64,000 bases of DNA, from NCBI RefSeq assembly GCF_027595165.1, contig NZ_CP097291.1, positions 868,001 to 932,000 of the forward strand, given 5' to 3'. The notes under the pieces are model-generated. The model was not told where the DNA came from, searched no databases, and saw only the letters and a program-made list of their open reading frames with translations. Shown one piece after another: positions 55,585 to 64,000 of the stretch. This stretch comes from Providencia sp. PROV188. Lineage in GTDB: Bacteria > Pseudomonadota > Gammaproteobacteria > Enterobacterales > Enterobacteriaceae. The position numbers and the translations under genes are program-made. How positions within the stretch are numbered: the first letter of the stretch is position 1; every line of letters begins with the position of its first letter.

Positions 55585-56004
55585 TTAGTAATTTTGTTCA
55601 AACCAACTTTCTAAAATCACCACCGCAGAGGCAGAATCCACTTTGCCTTTACTTAGTGCGCGATAGCCACCTTGCTCAAACAGTCCCGATTTCGCTTCTA
55701 CGGTAGACAACCTTTCATCATGTAGCTGAACCTGCACACCAAAGCGCCCGTGAATGCGATTGGCAAAATTACGTGCTTGGCTAGTAACGAGCTGCTCAGT
55801 GCCATCCATATTTAAAGGAAGACCAACGATCACCAGCTGCGGTTGCCACTCTTTGAGCAATTTTTCAATTTGTGACCAGTCGGGTCTGCCATCGCTGGCT
55901 TTTAATGAGGCTAATGCGCGAGCGGTACCGGTGATCTCTTGACCGACAGCGACACCAATACTTTTCGTTCCAAAATCAAACGCTAATAAAGTTCTTGCTG
56001 ACAT
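55585..56004 (-). CDS. ruvX: Holliday-junction-resolvase-like RuvX (YqgF)
   Basis: A 139-residue RNase H-fold nuclease (E. coli YqgF 138) involved in 16S rRNA 5' end processing. The first acidic residue is in [30 protein letters not shown] and the C-terminal acidic [11 protein letters not shown] complete the active site. It starts on the last base of yqgE, so the two are coupled. Confidence 0.94.
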   Translation of the reverse strand: MSARTLLAFDFGTKSIGVAVGQEITGTARALASLKASDGRPDWSQIEKLLKEWQPQLVIVGLPLNMDGTEQLVTSQARNFANRIHGRFGVQVQLHDERLSTVEAKSGLFEQGGYRALSKGKVDSASAVVILESWFEQNY

Positions 56005-56567
56005 TAAGCATGCCCCGCTTGCATGGAGATATTATGAATGTCGATGCCTAAAAGGTTACCTGCGGCTTTCCAACGTTCGTTTAACGGCGTATCAAAAATC
56101 AGTTTAGGATCCGCTTTAACAGTCAACCAGCTATTTTCCATGATTTCATTTTCTAATTGCCCAGGTTCCCAACTTGAATAACCGAGCGTCACTAAAGAAT
56201 TCATGGGATGCTGTTCACTGCCTAATGTTTCTAAAATATCTTTAGAGGTTGTTACCATAACATGGTCATTGAGGCGTAAACTTGCCGCATAGCCTGCAAC
56301 AGGGGTATGGATAATAAACCCGTGCTCTTCAGAAACAGGTCCGCCCGCAATTACCATTTTTTCAAGGTTTCGCGTGTTGGTGTTGTCAGACACGTCAATT
56401 TCCAGCTTTTTCAGCATGGTTGCGACAGAAAAATCTTCAATAGGCTTGTTGATCACGAGGCCCATTGCGCCATTTTCATTATGTTCGCAGATATACACCA
56501 CGGAATGGTCGAAATAAGGATCCGTCAGTGAAGGCATGGCAATTAAAAAATGATTCTGTAAATTCAT
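56004..56567 (-). CDS. yqgE: UPF0301 protein YqgE
   Basis: A 187-residue conserved protein, same length as E. coli YqgE. It opens [40 protein letters not shown], with [15 protein letters not shown] and [23 protein letters not shown] 56567 matches the family start. Function unknown. Confidence 0.93.
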   Translation of the reverse strand: MNLQNHFLIAMPSLTDPYFDHSVVYICEHNENGAMGLVINKPIEDFSVATMLKKLEIDVSDNTNTRNLEKMVIAGGPVSEEHGFIIHTPVAGYAASLRLNDHVMVTTSKDILETLGSEQHPMNSLVTLGYSSWEPGQLENEIMENSWLTVKADPKLIFDTPLNERWKAAGNLLGIDIHNISMQAGHA

Positions 56568-56642
56568 AAATGGCAAGCTCAGGGGTTATGTTCCTATTCG
56601 TTATGATAAAGATAGCTTGTTACTGTGATGGCAAATAACACC

Positions 56643-56670
56643 AAAGGCAACCTCGAAAGGCTGCCTTTTA
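56643..56670. terminator. Terminator-like hairpin between yqgE and gshB
   Basis: AAAGGCA (56643-56649) pairs with TGCCTTT (56662-56668), with an inner CCT/AGG helix and CGAA loop. It follows gshB on the minus strand; T-tracts are modest. Confidence 0.6.
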
Positions 56671-56709
56671 AATAATGTGTTTTTATTTACACACGATCCT
56701 TCATAAAAA

Positions 56710-57657
56710 TTATTTTTTCAGGCGGCGCTCAATCGCATCCATCAACATACCGGTGATGGAGATATCAAATGCAGCTTCAATTTCACGGGCGCAGGTTGGG
56801 CTCGTGACGTTAATTTCAGTCAAGCGATCACCGATAATATCCAGACCCACGAAAATCAGACCTTTTTCTTTTAAGGTCGGTGCGACAGCGCGAGCAATCG
56901 CCCAGTCACTTTCTGTTAATGGACGGGCTTCACCACGGCCACCCGCTGCGAGGTTTCCACGGGTTTCCCCTTGTGCTGGAATACGCGCGAGGCAATATGG
57001 CACAGGTTCACCATCAACCACCAGCACACGTTTGTCACCCTCTTTAATGGCAGGTAAGAAGTTTTGCGCCATGCAATAACGGGAATTGTGCTCCGTTAAC
57101 GTTTCGATGATAACGCCAACGTTCGGGTCTTCTTTCTTCAAACGGAAAATAGACGCGCCGCCCATACCGTCCAGCGGTTTAAAAATCACGTCGCCGTGTT
57201 TTTTATGGAATTCACGCAGTTTTTCAGAGCTACGAGTGACTAAGGTATCTGGCGTTAACTCAGGGAACCATGCCGTAAACAGCTTCTCGTTACAGTCACG
57301 TAGGCTTTGTGGCTTGTTGACAATCAAGCTGCCCGCTTGCTCTGCGCGCTCAAGAATGTAAGTCGCGTAAATATATTCAGTATCAAATGGCGGATCTTTT
57401 CGCATTAAAATGGCATCAAGGTCGCTCAGGGCGATATCTTGTTCTGAATGGAACTCATACCATTTGGTTGGGTTCTCTTCTACCGTCACGATCTTTGTGG
57501 TCGCACGGGCTTCACCTTGGTGCAGGTACAGGTCGTTCATCTCCATATAATGGATTTCATAACCGCGGCGTGCAGCTTCCAGCATCATTGCAAAACTGGT
57601 GTCTTTCTTGATTTTAATGGATGAAATAGGATCCATTACTATGCCGAGCTTGATCAT
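56710..57657 (-). CDS. gshB: Glutathione synthetase
   Basis: A 315-residue ATP-grasp enzyme (E. coli 316) joining gamma-glutamylcysteine and glycine. KLGIVMDPISSIKIKKDTSFAMMLEA starts the protein. VIFKPLDGMGGASIFRL is the ATP-grasp loop, and RVLVVDGEPVPYCLARIPAQGETRGNLAAGGRGEARPL the metal and substrate region. It lies 9 bp downstream of rsmE. Confidence 0.96.
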   Translation of the reverse strand: MIKLGIVMDPISSIKIKKDTSFAMMLEAARRGYEIHYMEMNDLYLHQGEARATTKIVTVEENPTKWYEFHSEQDIALSDLDAILMRKDPPFDTEYIYATYILERAEQAGSLIVNKPQSLRDCNEKLFTAWFPELTPDTLVTRSSEKLREFHKKHGDVIFKPLDGMGGASIFRLKKEDPNVGVIIETLTEHNSRYCMAQNFLPAIKEGDKRVLVVDGEPVPYCLARIPAQGETRGNLAAGGRGEARPLTESDWAIARAVAPTLKEKGLIFVGLDIIGDRLTEINVTSPTCAREIEAAFDISITGMLMDAIERRLKK

Positions 57658-57666
57658 TTTATCTCC

Positions 57667-58398
57667 TTAACCCAAGTCACCTAAACGCACTTGTAATGCC
57701 GTTATAGCGGTTAGCGCGGTCGTTTCAGTTCGTAATACTCGTGGCCCTAACAGGATATCAGTAAATTGATAATTGGCTGTCATGGCAATTTCGTCAGCAG
57801 ATAAGCCACCTTCTGGACCTATCAGTAATCTTACGTGCTTTAAATCAGTGGGGAGCGTGTTGATGCTCTCACTTGCCCGAGGGTGTAAATTAATTTTAAA
57901 CGCGCCGTCATTTTCCGCACACCACGCTTCAAGGGATTGAACGGGGCGAATTTCAGGAATGCGGTTGCGACCACTTTGCTCACAGGCAGCAATGGCAATT
58001 TTTTGCCACTGCTGTAATTTTTTCTCTAAACGCTCGCCATCAAGGCGTACGCCACAACGTTCTGAAAGCAGTGGTGTGATTGTGTTAACGCCAAGTTCAA
58101 CGGATTTTTGAATGGTAAATTCCATTTTTTCACCGCGGGACATCACTTGCCCAAGGTGGATATCTAATGGGGATTCACGGTCATCCAATGTGCTGTCTTG
58201 GATAGTGACAAACACATTTTTTTTCGTTGCTTCTGTAATTTCAGCGCGGAATATATGGTTGCTTCCATCAAATAATTCTAGCTGTTGTCCGGCTGTCATG
58301 CGAAGAACTCGACCCACATGGTTGGCTGCATCATCACAAAGCGAAATGGTAGTGTTAATTTGGAGTGGCTCTGGGTGATAAATGCGTGGAACGCGCAT
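57667..58398 (-). CDS. rsmE: 16S rRNA (uracil-N3)-methyltransferase RsmE
   Basis: A 243-residue SPOUT-class methyltransferase for U1498 (E. coli 243). Signature stretches are [49 protein letters not shown] and [14 protein letters not shown] followed by [16 protein letters not shown], the SAM-binding knot. It probably shares a transcript with gshB. Confidence 0.96.
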   Translation of the reverse strand: MRVPRIYHPEPLQINTTISLCDDAANHVGRVLRMTAGQQLELFDGSNHIFRAEITEATKKNVFVTIQDSTLDDRESPLDIHLGQVMSRGEKMEFTIQKSVELGVNTITPLLSERCGVRLDGERLEKKLQQWQKIAIAACEQSGRNRIPEIRPVQSLEAWCAENDGAFKINLHPRASESINTLPTDLKHVRLLIGPEGGLSADEIAMTANYQFTDILLGPRVLRTETTALTAITALQVRLGDLG

Positions 58399-58675
58399 GA
58401 TTTTTCCTTAGTCCAATAATTAAGATAACTGATGCAGGATATGGGGGCAGAATCTCGAAAAACAAGAGGACGGACTGAGTTTATAACTAAAAAGAGGGAT
58501 TTTTTAGCTCGTCTGTGCCTTGCATTTCACACTCTCATATCCACGCTAAATTTGTCGATAAAACCGACCCAAAACCACGAAATTATAGTGTTGGTTTCTG
58601 CATTCATCGCCGTATAGTAAGCCCTGTCTTTGTCTAGTAAACCCATCTTTAGCGCTCATGGAAAAGGAGAACACC

Positions 58676-59353
58676 ATGATTGATGCCGTAAATGGATTTT
58701 TAATACCTATGTCGTTAGTCACATTATTGTCCCTCTTGTCAGCGTGGCTGACAACTCGGTTACTAAGGGAAATTCCCGCCCGTTATTTTGATTTACCGGG
58801 TATTAGCATTTACGTCAATTGGGTATGGATAGGTTATTGGATATTGGGCGCGGGGATTGTGCTCCTTGGTTATCCACCTTCGGCTCTCGCTTTATTATTT
58901 CTGTTTTTCAACTTGGTTATTCCACTAGGTTTAATCGACTTAAAAACAGGTTATTTGCCAGATGTCCTCAATTATCCGTTATTAGTTTTTGGTCTGTTGT
59001 TTCAATGGGGAATGCCAGCGGGAAATTTGTTATCCGCTATTTATGCGCTGCTCTTCAGTTACATTGGGTTAGTGGCTATTACGACGTTAGTAGAGAAAAT
59101 TCGTCGGCGACCGCAAATGGGGAGAGGGGATTTTAAGTTAATTACCGCGTGTGCGACGTGGCTCGGTCTATTCTATCTTCCCTATTTTCTGGGGCTTGCG
59201 GCGAGCTTAGGTTTACTGCATTTTCTTTGGCGCGCATGGCGAGAAAAAAAGGAACGGCGAGGCAAACAGAAATTCGTGCGGAGCATTCCGTTTGGTCCCG
59301 CCATTATTGGTAGTGCCAGTTTTTGGCTGTTGCTTAGCTGGCATCCTAATTAG
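58676..59353 (+). CDS. Short A24-family prepilin peptidase
   Basis: A 225-residue inner-membrane aspartic protease with about six membrane segments. The two candidate catalytic aspartates are Asp88 in LIDLKTGYLPDVLNYPLL and Asp152 in GRGDFKLITA, the GxGD motif. The N-terminal cysteine-containing methylase region of full-length prepilin peptidases is absent. ATG 58676 has GGAG upstream. No pilin or secretion genes lie nearby. The stop overlaps the convergent DsbA-like gene by 8 bp. Confidence 0.82.
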   Translation: MIDAVNGFLIPMSLVTLLSLLSAWLTTRLLREIPARYFDLPGISIYVNWVWIGYWILGAGIVLLGYPPSALALLFLFFNLVIPLGLIDLKTGYLPDVLNYPLLVFGLLFQWGMPAGNLLSAIYALLFSYIGLVAITTLVEKIRRRPQMGRGDFKLITACATWLGLFYLPYFLGLAASLGLLHFLWRAWREKKERRGKQKFVRSIPFGPAIIGSASFWLLLSWHPN

Positions 59354-59990
59354 CAGCTTTCACCAGTGAGTCTAAAAATTGCTGCCATTTTTCTGGCTCG
59401 CCAAGGTAGTTTTGCAGCGGTACGCGCAGCCATTTGCCTTGCTGTTCGATCAGTAGCGTTGGGAAGCCAGAAGCGCCAGATTGCCCAAGTAATTGCTTAC
59501 TTTGTGCAATATGAGCGTCGGTTTCCGTTTGTGCACATTGGGCATAATCTTTTTGGAACTGGTCAATATTTAAACCAATTTCTTGCGCCACTTCGGCTAA
59601 GACTTCGGGCTGTTTAATCTGGCGACCTGAAACGTAGTGAGCTTTCTGCAACGCTTTAAGCATTTCAACGCCTTTGCCTTGCTTTGTTGCCGCCAAAATG
59701 GCGGTTTGTGGTGGCGCGGAATCCATCACGACGTTTGGCTGATGTAACATGGCGATGTAGTCATCACCAAAAACTTGTCCCGTCATTGCTGCAATGCGTT
59801 TATCTGATTGCAAAATATATTGACGGAATTGGTCATCAAGGTGTAGGCGTGCACTACCCGCAAGCATTCCGCCACCGTGCAATTCTAGGTGAATATTTGG
59901 GTGATTAGCAGCAATGGCAATTAACGGCGCAGCGGCATAACACCAGCCACAGTAAGGGTCATAAATATAATGTAGGGTAATTGTGTTCAT
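59346..59990 (-). CDS. DsbA-family (FrnE-like) oxidoreductase
   Basis: A 214-residue thioredoxin-fold protein without a signal peptide, so probably cytoplasmic. The active site CGWC is at residues 14-17 (DPYCGWCYAA), and the cis-proline is in GASGFPTLLIEQ. The helical insert between is typical of FrnE-like proteins. It may reduce or isomerise disulfides, or conjugate glutathione; the exact role is not evident. Confidence 0.85.
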   Translation of the reverse strand: MNTITLHYIYDPYCGWCYAAAPLIAIAANHPNIHLELHGGGMLAGSARLHLDDQFRQYILQSDKRIAAMTGQVFGDDYIAMLHQPNVVMDSAPPQTAILAATKQGKGVEMLKALQKAHYVSGRQIKQPEVLAEVAQEIGLNIDQFQKDYAQCAQTETDAHIAQSKQLLGQSGASGFPTLLIEQQGKWLRVPLQNYLGEPEKWQQFLDSLVKAAN

Positions 59991-60136
59991 GGTTTTTATT
60001 CTCTCTAATTCTTTGTTTTATCATTCTATTCGAATAGCTGAAAAGCTGGTCGTTAAAAAAACAAGCTAACGGAAAATAGCGGGTTAATCGTCGCTATCTC
60101 CGTTATTGACAGTCTTTATTTTCTATTGTCAGCGGC

Positions 60137-61009
60137 TTATTGTGGCCACTGCATTTCGCCTTTTACCACTTTAGCGCCTAATTCTAAGCTGGATTTATCA
60201 TCCAAGTTTGGGTAGAGAGTTTCCATTTTCTTGATAAGTTCTGCGGAATCTTTACTTTGGCTGTTAGCTTTTTCAAAGTCCGTTAAATATTTTTGGGTAA
60301 AGGTCACACTCGCCAGATCCATTTTGGATTTACCTGTAAAGTGTCCCGGAACAACCACACTTGGTTTTAGCGCTTTGATACTTTCTAGTGTTTGTTGCCA
60401 ATCTTGGCGCGATTGCTTGGTTTGAGTGTCGGCAACCCAAACGTGGATATTGTCAGAAACAACGACACCCCCGACAACCGCTTTGAGTGAAGGCACCCAA
60501 ACGTAGCTTCTGTCTGGTGATGCGCCATCTAACCCTTTAATTTCTAACGTTTCACCATCCACAGTGAAGTGATTGGTTTTGATAACTTCAGGCACCACAA
60601 CTTTGCTTGGTGCTTCATTTTTTAAGACGCCGCCCCAGTAAGCCAGTTTGCCATCTTTAGTGGCGTTAATCGCATCAACGGTTTGTTGAGTCGCAACCAC
60701 TTTGGCATCAGGGAAGGCTTTAGTCAGTGTTTCTAAACCAAAATAGTAGTCTGGGTCTGAGTGACTGATATAAATGGTGGTCAGCTTTTTATCCAGCTTT
60801 TTGATTTTATCGACCAACTGCTGGGCATCATTGTTTTGGAATTGTGCATCAATCAAAACCACTTCTTTATCGCCGCTGATAATTTCAGAGGAGACAGGGA
60901 ACACGCTGTTATTGCCCGGGTTATAAACATCTAAAGTTAAGTTAGTAGCCTGAGCAAAATGTGTGGCAGTAGCAAAGGCGGTTGCAGTTAATACAGTCGA
61001 TAGTTTCAT
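60137..61009 (-). CDS. Periplasmic metallo-beta-lactamase-fold protein, altered metal site
   Basis: A 290-residue exported MBL-fold protein with signal peptide ending near AQA/TNL (residue 22). The usual HxHxDH motif reads HSDPDY here (83-88 in ISHSDPDYYFG), so the second and last His are Asp and Tyr. A late His (VVVPGHFTGKS) remains, and SDNIHVW gives other possible ligands. It may bind one metal or none. The substrate is unknown; an actual beta-lactamase role is not supported. The LysR gene at 61135 is divergent and may control it. Confidence 0.8.
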   Translation of the reverse strand: MKLSTVLTATAFATATHFAQATNLTLDVYNPGNNSVFPVSSEIISGDKEVVLIDAQFQNNDAQQLVDKIKKLDKKLTTIYISHSDPDYYFGLETLTKAFPDAKVVATQQTVDAINATKDGKLAYWGGVLKNEAPSKVVVPEVIKTNHFTVDGETLEIKGLDGASPDRSYVWVPSLKAVVGGVVVSDNIHVWVADTQTKQSRQDWQQTLESIKALKPSVVVPGHFTGKSKMDLASVTFTQKYLTDFEKANSQSKDSAELIKKMETLYPNLDDKSSLELGAKVVKGEMQWPQ

Positions 61010-61134
61010 TTTCTTATCCTAATGTTAAGTCGTGTTGTGTGCCTGATTTGGCTTGGTGTGTATATTAAATTGCAATTAAGGTAAGAAAAACGCCATAATT
61101 AGGTCATCTTTGTTGCATAAATCGGTCAAATAAT

Positions 61135-62049
61135 ATGGATAGACTCAAAGCGGTGCAGGTGTTTATTACTATTGTAGAACAAGGTAGCCTCAGCGGTGCG
61201 GCAGATAAATTGGATATGTCCCGTGCAATGGTGACGCGCTATTTGGCTGAAATGGAACAGTGGGCAGGGGTGCGCTTGCTTAACCGTACCACGCGGCGCT
61301 TAAGTTTAACGTCAGCGGGGGAAGGGGTTTATCAACAATCATTGCAGCTAAATGCTATCTCTTTAAGCGTTCCGGTAGAGCAAAAGCACGATACGAAAGA
61401 GTTAGCGGGTTTGGTGAGAATTAGCTGCTCCCAATCCATCGCTCAAAGTGCGTTGTCTCTAGCCATTTCTGAGTTTTTGCAGATGTATCCCAATATGATG
61501 ATTGATATGCAGATCTCGAATAAATCGGTGAATTTAATCGAGGAGCGTATCGATCTGGCTATCCGTATCACCAATCAGTTAGAACCGAATTTAATTGCCA
61601 AGCCGTTATCGACCTGCCATTCCGTAATTTGTGCTTCGCCGAAGTTTCTACAAGGTAAAAATTTACCCACCAAACCCGAAGATTTGGCTCTGATGGAGTG
61701 CCTCACTTACAGCTTTTTTGGACGTAGCCTGTGGAGTTTTGAAAAAGCGGGTGAAACCTCGACGGTATTAGTCGATGGACGTTTAAGTGCCAATGAATCC
61801 GTATTTTTAATGGAAGCGACATTAAATGGCGCGGGTATAGCGATGCAACCTTACTATTCCGTGGCGAGCTATTTGCAATCGGGGGCGTTGGTTCAGTTGT
61901 TACCGGATTATACACCGATGCCCCTTGGTATTTACGGGGTCTATACCAGTCGGCAGCATATGCCAACGCCATTACGTGCCGTGATCGACTTCCTTGCCAA
62001 TTGGTTTAAAACCTCACCTCACTGGCTCTCATTGATGTCGCAGCGCTAA
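61135..62049 (+). CDS. LysR family regulator
   Basis: A 304-residue regulator with HTH near residues 6-60 (VFITIVEQGSLSGAADKLDMSRAMVTRYLAEME) and RLLNRTTRRLSLTSAGEGVYQQ. The effector domain follows from about residue 88. It is divergent from the MBL-fold gene by 125 bp, its likely target. Its end overlaps the tail of lysR by 21 bp in convergent orientation. Confidence 0.85.
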   Translation: MDRLKAVQVFITIVEQGSLSGAADKLDMSRAMVTRYLAEMEQWAGVRLLNRTTRRLSLTSAGEGVYQQSLQLNAISLSVPVEQKHDTKELAGLVRISCSQSIAQSALSLAISEFLQMYPNMMIDMQISNKSVNLIEERIDLAIRITNQLEPNLIAKPLSTCHSVICASPKFLQGKNLPTKPEDLALMECLTYSFFGRSLWSFEKAGETSTVLVDGRLSANESVFLMEATLNGAGIAMQPYYSVASYLQSGALVQLLPDYTPMPLGIYGVYTSRQHMPTPLRAVIDFLANWFKTSPHWLSLMSQR

Positions 62050-62964
62050 GGTGAGGTCATGCTCTATTTGTGTAAAGGTGCGTTGTAAATGCTCAGTGAA
62101 AATATGGGTGATTTGTGAAGATGGGCGGTGGTTCGGTGTAATTAAGCTGACGGTAAATGGGATTGAAAAACTGAGTGGGCGGATCACCAGTTTACCTGCG
62201 GATTGCTGATAAAAATCCAATGCAGTTAGGGGATTGACGATAGAGGCTCCAATTCCTTTCAATGTCATGGCGCAAATAGAGGAAGCGGAATGGGTTTCCA
62301 TCACCATTTTGCGCTCCACTTGATGCTCAGCAAAGATGGTATCAATGATTTGCCGATAGCTATCTGTCAGAGACAGGCTAATAAAACGCTGTTGATGAAA
62401 ATCTTGTGGGGTGAGGATCTTTTTCTGCTCAAAAGGGTGCCCAACGGGTAGTACACAAACCTCATTTAAGGAACCTAAAGTCAATTGTTCCGTGCCCGGC
62501 GGGGTTTGTAAGTGCTCAGTTAGCCCCACATCATAACGTTGGGCGGATAGCCACTCTTCTAATACGGGGGATTCTTGCGGGATCACCGTTAAGTTCACAT
62601 CAGGGTAATTTTCCATAAAGGCTTGGCAAACTTGCGGTAGTAAAGATTGTGCAAATGCAGGCAAGCAGGCAATGGAAATCTGGGCGTGTTCAAAGCGGCG
62701 AATAGTTTCTGCTGAGTTGCGAATACGCTCCAAACCATAATAGGAGTGTTCGACTTCTTCATGAAAGCGCAAGCCTTGCGCCGTAGGGTGTAGGCGACCT
62801 TTGACTCTATCGAATAATTTAAACTGTAATAAATGCTCGAGTCGCGCCAGTTCTCGGCTGATGGTTGGCTGAGAGGTGTTTAGCAATGCTGCCGCTTCCG
62901 TGAGGTTGGGGGTGGTCATTACCGCACGAAAAATTTCAATATGTCGCCAAGAAATTGCCTGCAT
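62029..62964 (-). CDS. lysR: LysR, activator of lysA
   Basis: A 311-residue regulator, the family prototype (E. coli LysR 311). WRHIEIFRAVMTTPNLTEAAALLNTSQPTISRELARLEHLL is the HTH, and QESPVLEEWLSAQRYDVGLTEHLQTPPGTEQ and LTDSYRQIIDTIFAEHQVERKMVMETHSASSICAMTLKGIGASIVNPLTALDFYQQ closely match E. coli LysR. It is divergent to lysA across 123 bp. Confidence 0.94.
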   Translation of the reverse strand: MQAISWRHIEIFRAVMTTPNLTEAAALLNTSQPTISRELARLEHLLQFKLFDRVKGRLHPTAQGLRFHEEVEHSYYGLERIRNSAETIRRFEHAQISIACLPAFAQSLLPQVCQAFMENYPDVNLTVIPQESPVLEEWLSAQRYDVGLTEHLQTPPGTEQLTLGSLNEVCVLPVGHPFEQKKILTPQDFHQQRFISLSLTDSYRQIIDTIFAEHQVERKMVMETHSASSICAMTLKGIGASIVNPLTALDFYQQSAGKLVIRPLSFSIPFTVSLITPNHRPSSQITHIFTEHLQRTFTQIEHDLTLALRHQ

Positions 62965-63059
62965 GATTGCTCCTCTCGTATTTCTATATCAAATATGAAT
63001 AGACTTTAGCAAAAAGGATATTTTTTTTCCCGTCTTATTCGTCTAATAATCGAACTCAC

Positions 63060-63065
63060 TATAAT
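63060..63065 (+). promoter_or_regulatory. Candidate -10 of lysA
   Basis: A perfect TATAAT 23 bases before the lysA start codon. No good -35 is found at the right distance, as expected of a LysR-activated promoter. Confidence 0.45.
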
Positions 63066-63087
63066 AAAACTTGCCAACGAGGTTCCG

Positions 63088-64000
63088 ATGACCACATTCG
63101 CCAACACCACCAGCCAGTATCTCACTCCTGAACATTTACGTGCACTGCCTGCACAGTTTGGTACGCCTGTCTGGGTTTATGATAGTGAAGTGATTATTGA
63201 CCGTATTGAACAATTAAAAGTGTTCGATACCGTTCGTTTTGCTCAAAAAGCGTGTTCAAACATTCATATTCTGCGTCTGATGCGTGAACAGGGCGTGAAA
63301 GTGGATTCGGTGTCATTGGGTGAAATTGAGCGTGCGTTAGTGGCGGGTTTTCAGCCGGGGCGTGAAAAGTCGGAAATCGTATTTACGGCGGATGTGTTAG
63401 ATCCAGCAACATTACTGAAAGTGACAGAGTTAGATATTCCTGTGAATGCGGGCTCTATCGATATGCTACAACAGATTGGTGAGTATAAAGCCGGTCACCC
63501 AGTTTGGCTGCGTATTAACCCGGGCTTTGGACATGGTCATAGCCAAAAAACCAATACGGGCGGAGAGAACAGCAAGCACGGGATTTGGCACCAAGATTTA
63601 CCCGAAGCATTAGCGAAAATCCAACAGTACAACCTGAAGTTAGTGGGCATTCACATGCACATTGGCTCCGGTGTTGACTACCAGCATCTTGCTAATGTGT
63701 GTGATTCTATGGTGGAGCTAGTGATGTCTGCGGGCGTGGATATTGAGGCTATCTCGGCGGGTGGTGGTCTATCAACGCCTTATCGCGAACAGGATGAACT
63801 CATTGATGTTCAGCACTATTACAGCCTGTGGGATAACGCCCGCCAGCGTATCGCGCAGCACTTAGGTCACTCTATTGAATTAGAAATTGAGCCGGGGCGC
63901 TATTTAGTGGCGGAGTCGGGTGTTTTATTGGCACAAGTGCGTGCGGTTAAGGATATGGGCAGCCGCCATTATGTGCTGGTGGATAGCGGTTTTAACGATT
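63088..64000 (+). CDS. lysA: Diaminopimelate decarboxylase (partial, runs off the window)
   Basis: ATG 63088 with GAGG upstream opens a frame that stays open to the last base: 304 codons of about 420. RFAQKACSNIHILRLMREQGVKVDSVSLGEIERAL near residue 50 holds the PLP lysine. NPGFGHGHSQKTNTGGENSKHGIW and GIHMHIGSGVDY are diagnostic of LysA. It makes lysine from meso-diaminopimelate and is divergent to its activator lysR. Confidence 0.96.
   Translation, partial: MTTFANTTSQYLTPEHLRALPAQFGTPVWVYDSEVIIDRIEQLKVFDTVRFAQKACSNIHILRLMREQGVKVDSVSLGEIERALVAGFQPGREKSEIVFTADVLDPATLLKVTELDIPVNAGSIDMLQQIGEYKAGHPVWLRINPGFGHGHSQKTNTGGENSKHGIWHQDLPEALAKIQQYNLKLVGIHMHIGSGVDYQHLANVCDSMVELVMSAGVDIEAISAGGGLSTPYREQDELIDVQHYYSLWDNARQRIAQHLGHSIELEIEPGRYLVAESGVLLAQVRAVKDMGSRHYVLVDSGFND

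Noticed and set aside
58432..58617. 61-codon frame between rsmE and the prepilin peptidase
   Set aside because: No ribosome site and no recognisable composition; it looks like chance.
1..64000. CRISPR arrays, insertion sequences, rRNA or prophage genes
   Set aside because: No regularly spaced repeats with spacers, transposase, integrase or phage structural genes were found on either strand.

Overview
The window looks like the chromosome of an enterobacterium of the Morganellaceae, most likely Providencia. The evidence is moderately low GC, housekeeping proteins close to E. coli in sequence and length (MltC, YggX, MutY, TrmB, RdgB, ProC, GshB, RsmE, LysR/LysA), a complete cai-fix carnitine cluster, and MrpJ-type regulators tied to fimbrial operons. 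The genus is inferred from gene content and is not proven.

Layout. 1-1373: the end of a membrane protein, then a thioredoxin-like gene overlapping a TauE/SafE permease. 1635-7443: a LacI-type regulator facing a leftward sugar/polyol ABC transporter plus zinc dehydrogenase operon, with two GACGTC-centred palindromes in its promoter region. 7999-10551: a compact LemA / GIDE-like membrane protein / LemA / small membrane protein operon with no obvious established function. 11377-22948: two convergent chaperone-usher fimbrial operons sharing one terminator region. Each has its own XRE (MrpJ-like) regulator and a hairpin just after its first pilin gene. 23470-25084: azoreductase-like gene and divergent LysR regulator. 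25277-30142: a secreted CBM9-like protein, then murQ-murP-murR-type genes for N-acetylmuramic acid use, ending in a second TauE/SafE permease. 30598-31179: an orphan gene. 31212-44071: yaaU, fixXCBA, divergent caiTABCDE and caiF, in the same order as E. coli. 44447-44522: tRNA-Phe. 44714-58398: a conserved housekeeping block (mltC, yggX, mutY, trmB, yggL, glsB, yggN, a Fur-linked siderophore-binding protein, hemW-rdgB-yggT-proC-yggS, ruvX-yqgE, gshB-rsmE). 58676-64000: a short prepilin peptidase, a FrnE/DsbA-like protein, a degenerate metallo-beta-lactamase-fold protein, a LysR regulator, lysR, and lysA cut by the window end.

Most notable observations. (1) A 30-bp segment matching 28 of 30 bases of the tRNA-Phe gene lies at 31135-31164, in direct orientation with the real gene at 44447-44522. 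It brackets the whole yaaU-fix-cai-caiF cluster (about 13.3 kb), as an old integration footprint would. (2) The LemA-GIDE-LemA operon is a candidate uncharacterised envelope system. (3) A TauE/SafE permease closes the murQPR operon; MurQ releases D-lactate, so D-lactate transport is a testable guess. (4) The cai/fix promoter region carries three TCACCAATA repeats exactly 59 bp apart. One pairs with an inverted half-site across 13 bp, matching the remembered CaiF site geometry. (5) Strong hairpins lie on both sides of caiB and after the first pilin gene of each fimbrial operon, suggesting control of subunit ratios within operons.

No searches or folding programs were run. Start codons were chosen by Shine-Dalgarno fit, family length and overlap with neighbours.
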